Shown piece after piece: positions 22,601 to 33,270 of a stretch of 64,000 nucleotides of DNA (position 1 is its first letter; each line of letters begins with the position of its first letter). Source of the DNA: Xylaria sp. FL1777. Lineage: Eukaryota > Ascomycota > Sordariomycetes > Xylariales > Xylariaceae. The stretch spans positions 1-64,000 of the forward strand of contig MU400674.1 in assembly GCA_022578965.1 (NCBI GenBank), given 5' to 3'. The translations under genes and the position numbers were made by a program. A model generated the notes under the pieces. It saw nothing but the letters and a program-made list of their open reading frames with translations. It ran no database searches and was not told the origin of the DNA.

Positions 22601-24157
22601 TTCAGCAACCTCCGGATACTGAGGGAGTTGCTCTGCCATTATCTGACTATGCTGAGGCATATGACCACCATCTAAGTAACTTGTGGGGTAATTGGTTAGA
22701 GCCTCATCGTGAATAGGTCGGATACGTGTATCTTCATCGGGTTCAAGTGATGGATAGTCGATTCCTGAAGGGTTAGACTCGGTTGAATGAATCACACCAT
22801 CATCCGCGGGCTCTTGGCTCTCACCATGGCCCGGGTATGCTTTGCCTGGGATAGGTGATTCGCCGAATGGGATTGACTGGTTAGTCGACGTGATATTTCC
22901 AAAGTCAGAAGAGGCGAAAGGTTCGTGCAAGAGAGGTGACGGGGCTTTTTGCTGTGTTTCAAAGGATGGCACCATACCCATGTTCCAAGGGTTGCCGGCG
23001 AAACTATAACCTGAACTAAGCTGTTGGTCAGAATGGGATGGAGGAGCATCCGGATCGGTAAGTAGAGCATCATTAGAATGCAGAGTAGACGTGTTCTGGG
23101 GGTTTGCTTCGGAGAGCCACTCGTTTAAAGGTGGTGTTTGTGTTCTCCGGTCTTTTGCGGAGTCCATAAGCGTATTGGTGGGCGCATCATCATCAATTGG
23201 CGCGTCTTTTGACACCATTCTATATGTTTGCGTCTCTGGAGCAGTGCGAATAGGTTGAGATGAGGATTCATCCAATTCCATGGTCTGGCATCCTTCATCA
23301 GCCATCTGTGCCTTGCCCGGCGAGCTAACGTCTCTAGTCGGAGAACTAATCTGCTCATTAATACTCATAGGAGATGCAGCAGCAGATTCAGGGCTTGCAG
23401 AGCGGCTAGCATATCGCCAGGAGCTACTATCCCTACCGAAACGTGTTCGCTTACGTCCCTTGCCCTCTACGGCGCCGTCGTCCTGGAAAATATCGAAGCC
23501 ACCCTCGAACAACGCTCCATATGACACTCTAGCTCTCCTGACAAACGCCGGAGAAGCGAACTCATTATCGTTGAATTTCTTCGTCTTTGTTTCTGTCGCC
23601 GGCGATGTGTGGTAAATAGGAGAAAGAGGAGCAGGCGGAGACGGCGATTTGGTAATGGCAAGTGGCTGAAGGATGGGATTGATAGCTGGAGCTGTTTCAT
23701 GTTCATTAGGTCGTTCGTCAATAACGACAATATCCGTTTCATTGCTTTCGGCTCGTTTAATCTTGAGGGATAGGCGTTCGGAAAACACCAGCCTCCACCC
23801 TAGATCCGCGCCTGGCAGACTCCGCCGTCTATCTGCTTCCTCGAGCTCCCAAGCTGCACCCCCGAGACCTATAAGAACCTCGTCATTGCCGCCTAATCCG
23901 GAGTCCCCAACAGCTTTAGCAGCTCTTCCAGTAAATTCTATTCGAACCTGACCCTTGTTACGACGGAGACGGAAGTCGGGCTCGGCAAGGTTGAAAGCAA
24001 ATGTGCCTTTGACTTTATTGTATGGCCAGGTGATGGTGACCACACCGCCAACAGCCTTGGTGCTTGGGTCAGGAAGATCAGGACATAGCTCCGCAATCGG
24101 TATTATCCGTGCTTCGTCAAGCAGATGCGTTAGGGCTATGGTATTTCTCGAGTCCAT
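19631..24157 (-). CDS. Telomeric ssDNA-binding (Telo_bind, POT1/Cdc13-type OB fold) protein, 1508 aa
   Basis: One uninterrupted reading frame starts MDSRNTIALTHLLDE at 24157. The N-terminal about 150 residues look like an OB-fold-type domain (VVTITWPYNKVKGTFAFNL, FRLRRNKGQVRIEFTG). Residues about 200-1290 are disordered and strongly acidic, with Ser/Glu/Asp tracts (DEEEQEEFLDEEDEGEYETD, SSSEDEGEVENEDES) and two basic patches (GKGRKRTRFGR, TKRKRAASTDSYRPRKR) that may be nuclear-localisation signals. The last about 180 residues resemble the Telo_bind OB fold: LDVIAVAVMQPPEPQRAKGR, YMMSFTIADHSI, PHKDSLPVVRYGDIVLLRNF, WAIFDYEG, YLREWFRLL. Large proteins of this build are common in Pezizomycotina and are presumed telomere-end or Cdc13-like factors. 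That role is inferred. Confidence 0.85.
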   Translation of the reverse strand: MDSRNTIALTHLLDEARIIPIAELCPDLPDPSTKAVGGVVTITWPYNKVKGTFAFNLAEPDFRLRRNKGQVRIEFTGRAAKAVGDSGLGGNDEVLIGLGGAAWELEEADRRRSLPGADLGWRLVFSERLSLKIKRAESNETDIVVIDERPNEHETAPAINPILQPLAITKSPSPPAPLSPIYHTSPATETKTKKFNDNEFASPAFVRRARVSYGALFEGGFDIFQDDGAVEGKGRKRTRFGRDSSSWRYASRSASPESAAASPMSINEQISSPTRDVSSPGKAQMADEGCQTMELDESSSQPIRTAPETQTYRMVSKDAPIDDDAPTNTLMDSAKDRRTQTPPLNEWLSEANPQNTSTLHSNDALLTDPDAPPSHSDQQLSSGYSFAGNPWNMGMVPSFETQQKAPSPLLHEPFASSDFGNITSTNQSIPFGESPIPGKAYPGHGESQEPADDGVIHSTESNPSGIDYPSLEPDEDTRIRPIHDEALTNYPTSYLDGGHMPQHSQIMAEQLPQYPEVAELGSSSWATVNLSSRATAVPPMDHLGSRDGNTPEQALVIDGGEADSDSEPEPMAVEDTVNNGRAYALGMYEDAEAEDEVDAQYSDDDEPEYDADEMGGDYDTRNYEQPGDDDEGSPDESLRPRPLEPEFDDGESWDEEEQEEFLDEEDEGEYETDEDIRKPVPQPAVRANPMVIDLISSSEDEGEVENEDESGGTVAKTEQFDTHTDFRILPSHQQSTQEDDSGQVRSSDEESEIVSQASMSEAEDSSEVSEERHEYMSPHGEEDREYEDENKDDDSENDENRKASGDEMKLGLCKGEEIQEPEFRNQAKQQTEPEINSEAEAEAELRSDAVLDQYNHADISYRQAPIMTELHESIGIETTREISEGGSAVPLSAADGLEMLSRAVDKESIAWHHNASAESVVEAISDEQESPEENMQLQDSSSYQQKTGFKTAPEELSTQNGEGKQIGLVTSPKPDTESPPPIINKEPTAAIPSSPPLTQSFQSLIEDSNSGTFKEITATSEAQLAATQLPTPLNTQVTDITFNTSITTSMNIAESFESHTTIEQQDYQPRKDSIAEKLIENFAQQDSNMNICQDSLEQEDDSALIVDVQAQPPSRKSSPARSFQTQVDDAELALPGTVEETKTDGQPPQRLSSENRASASDISRYFASHMEVDEELQASILEDSQLRGYSDQDSQDEDDEPFQIDPGVGYAEPEEAGQAKSESSLYENTPAKQLAEDISAQLKRNFIATSSGEESDTSTRNDPSVHLARVANASRKTKRKRAASTDSYRPRKRLFDTHRSPTPETDNSSIQLARASLASHTPKSEEDSYSMTAAKLQLARHLRDELHDCTSLKVLRQHLTKSLDVIAVAVMQPPEPQRAKGRPREYMMSFTIADHSIGPYAVAEALIYRPHKDSLPVVRYGDIVLLRNFTAVSLANKGFGLKSNDRSSWAIFDYEGEPPQIRGPPVEYGEKEMLYVTYLREWFRLLDVKAREKLELANQKIIHAGKST

Positions 24158-24796
24158 ATTGAGGGCATCGTCGGGGATAATCGCCGTTGCGATACGCGGT
24201 TGAAGCTCCGGCTTTAGTGTAGCTCTGCGAGATGGTCGGTTCTCTGCCGAAGGAGCATGAGTAGAGTCGTGTTTACAGCAACGGTGTCAAGCAATGAAAA
24301 GGAGTGACTGAAAGATAAATGGGTCTGACGCCTCCGATTCAGAAAATCAATCAAGGGAGAGAAAGATGCGATTGTCCGTTGACCAAGTTTATTTGAGCAA
24401 TGATAAATTCATGACGATTGTTTGAAGAAGTCCCACCGCCAACAAGCAAGCTCCGAAAACTAGGGACCCAAAGGTTGCCGACCCCTGCACGCTAAAGCCA
24501 CATCATGGCGGTCATCACAGTCCCTAGGTACCCTTTTAGATCATTTATCCATCTATCTACATAATACCACTTACTAAAATAACTACAGATTAAATTAAAT
24601 TCAACTATGCATGCTAACTTATCTACCTAGGTATTTACCACTTCTGAAATGCAGTAAGTGAAGGTTGGCAGGTATTCAGGTTCTCACGAAGTAAACAGGA
24701 AGAAAAGTATAAAAGAAAAGAAAGTGAAATTAATATAACTAATGAGTTATTCCGTTTGCGTCAGAAACAAATTGAAGTCCATCTAGTCTAGTCTTT
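24158..24796. other. Intergenic, nothing recognised
   Basis: Upstream region of the large Telo_bind gene and downstream region of the DUF6594 gene. GGTACC and CTACCTAGGTA words occur near 24530 and 24625. No gene seen. Confidence 0.6.
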
Positions 24797-25915
24797 CTAT
24801 GTTGTATTTGCCAAGAATGTGGCAAGCACAGCAAGGTATGCAACAATCCCTACAACTATGCGACCAACGCTTTGCTCGACGAGAGTTATACCTATGGCAA
24901 AAAGGACCCCAAATATCGCTACAACCCCAAAAGAAAGAGGTTTACCGAACTCCCCCAGAACTAGAAGACCAGCAGGCACAAGGACCAGCGAGAGGCTGAG
25001 GAGAAGCACCAGAGCTTTATGAAGAACCCTAAAACCATGAACCCCTACCGCATTGTATGTCTGAGAGCCATTGTGCTCAGGGAGAACATTTTTCATGGGG
25101 AAATACCGAACAATTCTCTATCAAGTTGAACGAACGTGTTAGCATTAGTAAACCTTTCATCCCCAACTCAGACATAGATAAAACTTCACAATCAAAGACA
25201 TGGTGCTTGTAAAGATGCTTTAACCATGCACCGGAGTGGAAAGCGTTACAATAATATAGAAAAACAACTGAGACCACAAAAAACTAACCTTGATCCAAGG
25301 TATTACGGAGAACCAGATATTCTGGATGCATAATTCGACAGGATCGATGTTGACGTAGGCTATTTCATCAATAGCCCTCCAGTGATCAAGAGCCTCGTTG
25401 TTGAGTCCGTGGATCTCTTGAGCCATTGTAAATAGCCGATCATGAGCATCTCCACGGACTCGGGGGAATTTCCTTTCCTTTTCAAGCCAGCAGACTAATT
25501 TTCCTAGCGGTGGAATATTAGCTTATTGTTGCGATCTTGCTGCGAGTGTTAAAGGCCATACGGTATTTCTTCCACAGAGAATCAATGTGGGCAAACAACC
25601 TCTCCCGGAGCTCGGTGAAATCATCTTGGGACATATTTTCCGGCGCTTCGAGTACTTCAGACACGTATACGAGGTCTAAATCTTGGATGTGGCCGTCCGC
25701 GAAACTCTTCTTGTTAAAGGGGACCTGGTTTTTCTGCGTTCCATTCATAACCCTATCTTCAGCCTTGTCGAGCTTGTGGAGTTGGTTCTCTAGATAGGAT
25801 AGTTTCGTCGCGTAAAAATCAAGTTGCTTCCAGTTAAGGTGCTCGAATGTTCGAAAGGTCGCGGTGTTAGGCCAACACGTCCTCATCGTTGCCAATGATG
25901 GAAACCCCCGAGGTA
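24797..25915 (-). CDS. DUF6594 family membrane protein
   Basis: Fungal DUF6594 proteins have a charged N-terminal half and three C-terminal membrane spans; their function is unknown. Seen in order: GFPSLATMRTCWPNTATFRTF, YLENQLHKLDKAEDRV, LFAHIDSLWKKYRMAFNTR (25915-25540); WLEKERKFPRVRGDAHDRLF, DHWRAIDEI (about 25505-25290); and RYFPMKNVLPEHN, then VLLLSLSLVLVPAGLLVLG, GVVAIFGVLFAIGITL, VGIVAYLAVLATFLANTT (about 25115-24797). Intron 2 is GT-AG. Intron 1 has no GT in place; the best fit is a GC donor (CA-GCAAGA) giving a very short intron of about 40 nt. The frame is open upstream of the first listed Met, so an upstream first exon near 26000-26090 is likely and the true start is not resolved. 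Confidence 0.75.
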
Positions 25916-28900
25916 CTACAAGTTCTACGTTATATTAGCTAGTGCGCGTTTTGAATTGAAAGGTGAACTTGATGCACAATTACAGTACTAACCAGACTGT
26001 GGGGTATTGTAGTAATGACGTGTCGACGAGCCCGATAGCGTCTGCTTCTCTAGATCGGAAAGGAACACCCTACGATGACAGACATCCTCATATATAGTAC
26101 CACGAGTAGAAGCGGCCTCCATATTGTCGAGGCTCGTTTGAGCAGCTGTTTGTTAGGTAGTCAATGGCAGTGCAAGAAATAAAGTTAGAACTAGCCCCTA
26201 TAAAAGAATAATAAGAAATGTATCGAACCATGATGTCGCTGCTGAGGACGGCTACTTTTATATATACGCCCAGGAAGATTAGGACGGTTCTAGACGAGCA
26301 ACGATAAGCCCAAGGGCTGCATGGAGCAGGCGACACAAATAGGAACACGAACAAGACAAGTGAAATGTTAGCATGCCACCTTGGCCCCCTATAAGGCTCG
26401 AGGCATTGTAGGTGTGTTGTGCATGATATGGGTATGCGATCATTTGGTTTAGAGCCAAAAGATTTCGGCATCGTGGAGTCCGGCCCAAAGATCGACATTG
26501 CCGCGAGTAGAAATGTGGCTAATCATGGTCCAAGAAACTGCACTTGAGATGCAAGCCTGTTATTTCTATGTAGTACCGGAAACTTGGTGTGTTGCGATAC
26601 TCCGCGGGGATCCAATGACAGTGGTCTTATTGTGCTAGTCGTGGACCCCTCTCCTGCAGAATACCCGCGGTTTTAACTAACTGTTACTATTCTTAACAAG
26701 GCGCTTGGAGAAAGCAGACGGCAAGAACTCATGGCGATGGGATTAAGCAAAAGTTGGACGGATGCGAAGACCGGAATCAAATAATGGACATGTCGGAGGT
26801 CGTTAGGTCGAACTGAAGAGTACTGCGACGGCCACTGAGAGAAGAAATGAAAAATCAGTAAAGGCATTGCACTTAGACGAGACAACAATTAGTCGCATGG
26901 ATCGGAAATCAGCAAGGCCTTCATCTTCATGTAGGCAGGCACTTGCTCAGCCTACCTAAGTAGTCTTTCGTTAAATACGATCCTTTATACCCCCAATCAC
27001 GGATGAGAATAGAAACAGTTATCCCGTATACGACAGCAGCCGCTTTCTTTGCGAAGTATTCCAAATCAGTGAAGCTTGATGAGAAAATGCCTTGATGTAT
27101 TGCATTAGGGGCCAGACCAGTCCTGATCCTGTTTTCGATTCTGATGGACTCCTCCTCAAGGGCTTGGTATTTGAAACTCAACATATACATATTAATTAGG
27201 TCATTGTGGCAGGACAAGCACGATCTGTGTCGTTAATAAAGTAGAGTCTGTTGACATTCAAAGAGGGGGGACGAGTATTTTAATCAAGTAGCCTGCTGTA
27301 CCAGTATCCACTGAAGTACGAGAGAGAAGCAAAAAGGAAAAGTGCTTTCTTAGGGAAGAATCAATTAGGAGCTGGAGACGACTGAATACGTAGGTACTTA
27401 TGGGGAGAGCGCACTGATCGACAAACATTGTAGTATAGTGTAGAGAATATCGCTCAATAAACACGGCTCGTTTTACTTAGAATGCATCGCCGATGAATGC
27501 TAGCGGTATTTTCAGCTATAGTACAACGAATAGGGCGATCTTGGGGTACAGATAGATAACTGTTTACTCGAAATTGATACAAATACATAGTGCAACCTAA
27601 CGGAGGCGGGAGGGAAATACAGCTTATAAAAATAATTTCAATGTCAAAAGCATAATACCGAAAGCAGAGAAGGAAGAGAGAGCTTCTGAATATCTAATCT
27701 TAATCCAAATCAAAATCTGTCTAAAGCTATGTCCATCCATCCATCTTATTACATGAGAGGCAGATACCTATGCAAGTCTGAACGTGCCTACGTACTTAGT
27801 GACCGGCCGGAACGGACCTAATCGTGCAATGAACCCCTCTTCCAATATCCACTTGGTGCTTCTTGGAGTAAATCATCTTACTTAAGGCACATAATTTAAG
27901 CGGACCCTATACACTGCAAGAAGCCATTCACCACTATGATCTTTTTCGGCTACAACACCCGAGTCCCTCGAGCCTAGTCTACAACAGAAACATTTCCAGA
28001 CAAATAGTCTCCCTTACTAACCGTGTTTGCCATATTGTAATATCTGAGGTGCGCTCCAGCTATCGGGTCAGAGTGAATGTCGATGGCTAGGAGTGAGACC
28101 TCTCATTGCATCAATTCCCTCCCTATGGCATCACAGCAATCAGCTTGCAAAGGAACTAAAGTTCGTGCGCTTGCATGCTCGGCTTCGTGCTGAGCTGTGG
28201 AAGAGGAGGAGAGGAGGAGTGGATGAGTATCCATTGGTGGACGAGTTAGGATGAACGGAGGACCGCCACCTGGTCCCTGAATGCCATGCTTGAGGTATGA
28301 TTTGTTGCATGATTCGTTCCATGATTCGCTCAAACGTGGGCTGGGTGATGCCTCGGCTTACAAGGTACCTTGGGCTACTTAAGTAGTGTATAGCCTACCC
28401 CATACCCTCTTTTGAAGGACGCCAGATCCTTGGAACCGGCAACCGAGTAGATTCAGCGGCTAAAGTAGTACACAACGTGCTAGCGGTGTTTTTAATATGC
28501 AACCCCAGATTCTAGGACGGGATGACGTCTTTCGAACTCAACGACGACTCCACATGCCTAGTAGTCAACCTTCGATACTCCGACTGATTGAGAGTACATC
28601 GAGAACACTAGACCTCTCACTATGAAATCTATGGCCTTAATGCCGGCTTCATCATTATATTTTCGTTCTAAAGCCAGAGCGGAAACCCGCAAATCGGCTT
28701 GAGCCCATTTCCCAAGAAGGGTATCTCTCCACATCGACAATGATGAAAACAAAAACTTCAGCTCTGGCACTGCTCGACACTATCGCAGTATTTCAACACT
28801 ACCCCTCCAACTATACTCGCCATTTCGTGCATGCAGATGGTACATCACTGTGTTCCTAACTCTTGCTGCTGCTCGGATTGAACCAGTACTACGACCCTAA

Positions 28901-31900
28901 CCCACTCGCAGTATTTCAACGGACAAAATTACCTAGAAGCGGCTCATAGTTACCGTTGGCCCCTTAGGTTCAGGCGGCCTTCAATACTTCAGCTCGAATC
29001 TCTTCTTCCCGATAATTCGGGTTTGAATTTTCGAGGATGACCCGGACTACCTAGGTTGCAAGATATTGAGATCGCAACGTAGTGCGACTGGTCTGGGCTT
29101 CACCCCGGCCCGTGGATGGGCATGAGATACCGGGAGCTAGGGATCAGGGATGTTGCCCCTGTCAGCCCGAGCTTGCAATGGCTCGAAACGGATGAGAGAA
29201 TCAGAAGTCGACCGCCAGTATCCCCGAAGGGGAGTCTGTTCTAAACGTACTCCCTAAGGTTCTCTAAATCGCCGGATCAGGCTCCCGTTGATTGTTGACG
29301 TGTACAATCCTACTCGCGTCATGCATATTTGACGTGTATGTGCACTTTCACTAGACCTGGCACAGTCGAGTCGCTTGTCTCGTCCTCCCGGTGCTAATTA
29401 ATCTCCCTCTTCGCTCAAACTCGAAGAAGAGAGGGATTGGGTCCAGTGTGTACAATACCGTACATTGCACCATCGACTATCAACGCGTTAAGAGATGCAA
29501 ACCGCTCATCCTATATTACAGGATCTTACCCCCTGTTAGAGGTGCCTCGTCACGTATCCGCGCTAGACAGGTTTCGGAGAGGGCTATACAGGGGGTTTTC
29601 GTGCAAATAAAGGCGAGATCGCAAAATGCTACACCTATTCAGGTGTAGTTTTCTCACCGCTACCAATGGAGATACATGACGAGGTACCTTTTGACTAGGT
29701 CCCAGCTACGTACCTTGCCCTATAAATCCCTGGGTAATATGGGCGATAGAGGGTCATAATTCTCAGAACATAGCCTCACTTTGCCTCGTCTGATGTAGAC
29801 CTTATGTCGCGTCAGTCATCACGCGCCTATTGGTCTTTGCTCCCGCGGTATACTCCCCGCGGAGTAGATATACTGTGCTGTGTCCTGAATTTGAGTCTCC
29901 ACTATACTAGACACTGTACGATACGCTCTGCGATGGAATGTCCTAGGAGTTTAGGTCTAGAGTATAAAGACGTGTCACACCCTGCATACCTTTCCCTCTT
30001 GATATTAAGTAGCAGAACTACCACCATCCTCTGGCAAGAGCGCTGTTTCAACATAAAGCCCTAATTGGCGTATAAAGGCTTATCACAAGGTATATATCTA
30101 GGTTTTATCGTTACTAGTTTCCTGCTACTAACAATAACACAACGGTCTTTAGCCCATGTACACCTTTAGGGCTCTTACCTCGAATAATCCTTGTCCCTGA
30201 CTCGGCTGGTCTATAATTCAACATCCTCCATCGAATTGCACAACTACCCAAGAGAGAATGGGGAAGACGAAACCCAACTCTGCAATGACCAACCAAGCGC
30301 TCGAATTGCAACTGGTACTTCGATCGGGAACTCTAAGACGGGAATCCCAGAAGGAAAGAGACCGGAAGAAAAGAGACCAAAAGGAAAGAGACGAAATGGA
30401 AAGACGCTATTTTAGAAGGCAACCTAAGTCGCAAGTTCTGCTTATATCCAAATAAATCACTTATGGTAGAAGTGGTAGAGGTACAATATCCGTTGCTCCG
30501 GGCGGAACTGGGAATATCCCTTGATATAGGGAAAATCATCAGGCTTTCAAGTTTGATATTCAGATCTGTGTAACTTTAATTACCAGTCCTACAAGCTTCG
30601 ACTCTATACTAGATCCACCTCCTTGTACCTTAGGAGCTAGTCTGACGGGTGGTCATATTTCTTGCAGCATACACTAAGTCAATCACACAGGCAAGACAGG
30701 TCAAGAAAGATCCTTTGTCTTGTTTTAACTAATTCAACCCCAGATATCGGCTTATTTGACTAATTTGGCTCGTTTCTATGTCTGACTTGAAACAAATGCT
30801 TGGCCGTCTATACACTTTACATGGCTACGCGCGGAGAAGTTGAATGAACGCATGTATTGGGGGGGAGTGTGAGTCTTTATTCGAAGCCTGGCTGCACGCT
30901 ATGTGAGTTGGCTACTTGTGCGGATTTCGAACAGCTGCCCAGAACTAGAAAAAAGCACATATTAAAAAAGAACCTGTAACGACTTTCTATTTCTTTCTGC
31001 CGCCCTATAGGCACCACTTAACTGTTTTGACCCATTGGTGCGCCCGTAAGGCCGGCCACCTATTGGCTTCAAGGGGCCATGAGTGGGATAAAACCTCCGG
31101 GACACTACTCAAAAACTACACGCTTCGTAGGAAGTGGAAAAGTAAGGTAATAGAGAGAAGACGTAGACGCGCGTGCGGGAGGCGAAGGTAGTCCTTATAT
31201 ATCTAGGTGCTGCTAAGGTGGTGATAATAGGTTAATCGGTTGGTATTGGTTCGGTCGGTTGTGTGGCTAGGTTAGCCAATGCGGTAGGTTACTCGTCTTA
31301 TGCTTAGGAGGTTGGTCGTCTTGGTAGATCAGTCTAGCTAAGGACATAGGTCTGTAGGGCTAGGGTAGTCTGTGGGAAAATTTGTCATAGAGTAAATGGA
31401 TAGATAGTCTATGCAGTCACAGAGCAAGTAGAAAAGGGGTCAGTAATCATAGGTAACTAATTGGGGAAATAGCCTAGTCTATAAATACCTACATATATCC
31501 TGTCACAGTTAGTCTATACGGAGTACCTAGGTACGTACTGTAGGTAAGTTGGTCAATGCGTTCAAGCCTGTTCCTTCGAAATAACTAATAATAAGATAGA
31601 AAAAAAATTAATTACAATTGTAACTTTAAAACCCTTTCTCTTGTTTCAGTGGGGCCAATTATTTCCAAGTCAGGTAGTGATTCGCTGTTCATCTAGGTAG
31701 TTAACTAGATTCATTACGATTTCAGTCTCAATATTACTACATACGAACTTAAGAATACGCCACAACCTTTTGGGCAAGAATATTAAAAAGGCCGAAGGTA
31801 TTCTAATAAAAAGTAGAACTTAGCTATGACCTAACACTATATAGACCTGACTGGCTGTACATATAAGGAGGCCTATATGACTAGGTCTACATGGCTAGAT

Positions 31901-32449
31901 ATAGGTCATTTTATTTTGCCAAGGGTAGTTCAGCCGGTATGGTTATGTCAGGAGCTAGGCTCGCAGCAGGGTAGAAGCAGCTTAATTGTGGGAAGGCAGT
32001 CTAGTATTCTCCATATAAAGCCAGGTTCCCTTCTAATACTGCCTAGGAGAACTTAGGAATCAATAATATTGAGCCCTTACCCATAACTACGACCTTGCCG
32101 CTACCCTCTAGTGACCTAACTTCACTCTGGAGACAAACACCTCTGACAGGCGAGGTGTAGTGGGTCTGTATAACTCAATTTATATATCACTAGAGCTATA
32201 AGAGCTATAAGTGAAGGCTATGTTTATGGTCACCTCAAGGCTTGCGAGGTCAGAGTTGGGGACTAACTCTCAGGAGAAAAGCTCTATTCAGGTTTTACTC
32301 TGTCCATGTTACGGATTCTCGAAAGATAATAATCTTTCATGCCACTTCAGTATTTTGTTCTGGCAAATGCTAGAACTATAAATCGACTTGCCTGTTACAC
32401 GTATCGGACCAGTTGAACACCTTGTGCTATCTTCGAATGCATAGTTCGG

Positions 32450-32830
32450 TGAGACACCTTAATGACTTCTGAGGCTTATTGAGACTGTCTCGCGTACCAG
32501 AAGTGAAGTTATTCAGCCCTCGCTAATCTGAGACATATGGGCGGACCACGGAGGTTAGGAAGCCCCGAACCAATTGTATATAGACTCAAGGACAGCCACC
32601 ATGCTCGGCAACAGCCCCGATGGGAGGCATGGACTTTTGCAGCCATAACAGATTATTGTATGCAGAATAGAGAGTCAACTACTCAGTTCCAAGCCCTAAC
32701 ATCAGCCCTTATTATATTGCCCAACTAACAAGACAGAGGGTTCTAGGCTAGCAAGTGGAAAACGTGCAAGAAGAACATCTTTAGGAGTCACACGGCTACG
32801 ATAACTCTCAGAAGTCATTAAGGTGTCTCA
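32450..32830. repeat. Inverted repeat pair, possible transposon relic
   Basis: TGAGACACCTTAATGACTTC and four further bases (32450-32473) recur as an exact inverted complement at 32807-32830. Similarity continues outward for about 14 bases with mismatches (AATGCATAGTTCGG versus AATGCGTGTTCA). The 333-bp centre has no recognisable protein. It could be the ends of a small non-autonomous DNA element, but no clear target duplication was found. Confidence 0.55.
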
Positions 32831-33250
32831 TGAACACGCATTGTTGACCGAGCACAACTACCTAGGTATTCTGGCTCTTGTACACGTGTCAAGGGATACC
32901 ATCACACAAATACACGCTGATGGTTAACCAATCATTATATAGCGGCATGACGTCAAAGTAGTGGTAATCTGTGCAACCCGAAAGAACAAGCAAATTATCA
33001 ATCTGTATATTGTCTTGGCGCTTAAAACGTAAGCTAGATAGTTGGCCCAAAAGTCGGATGTAAGGGGTATGTTTATCATGAGTTCTGTATCCACTCCTAC
33101 GGTTACAACGACGTACGAACGGAAGAGAAAACGAGGCATGTGACTTAAAATATTGACTCTGGTATTATCATGTGCCTAGAAGCCAAACCGCCCTGCTATC
33201 AAATTTGAGGATTATTTTGCCCCTGAATTCAGTGATTGCGGTAGCGGCGT

Positions 33251-33270
33251 CTTTCTCTCTCTCTCTCTCG
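33251..33270. repeat. (CT)n microsatellite
   Basis: A short TCTCTCTC run, with a second CT-rich patch just downstream at about 33280. Confidence 0.85.

Noticed and set aside
26088..26498. 136-aa minus-strand ORF with hydrophobic stretches
   Set aside because: No family resemblance and irregular composition. The hydrophobic patches come from T-rich DNA. It also overlaps the presumed upstream part of the DUF6594 gene.
26927..27217. 96-aa ORF faintly like the DUF6594 N-terminus
   Set aside because: The similarity is limited to one amphipathic helix, and no downstream membrane part follows. At most a relic.
30258..30455. Lys/Arg/Glu-repeat ORF, considered as a retrotransposon gag start
   Set aside because: The sequence is a purine-rich simple repeat. 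No LTR pair, primer-binding site or pol was found.
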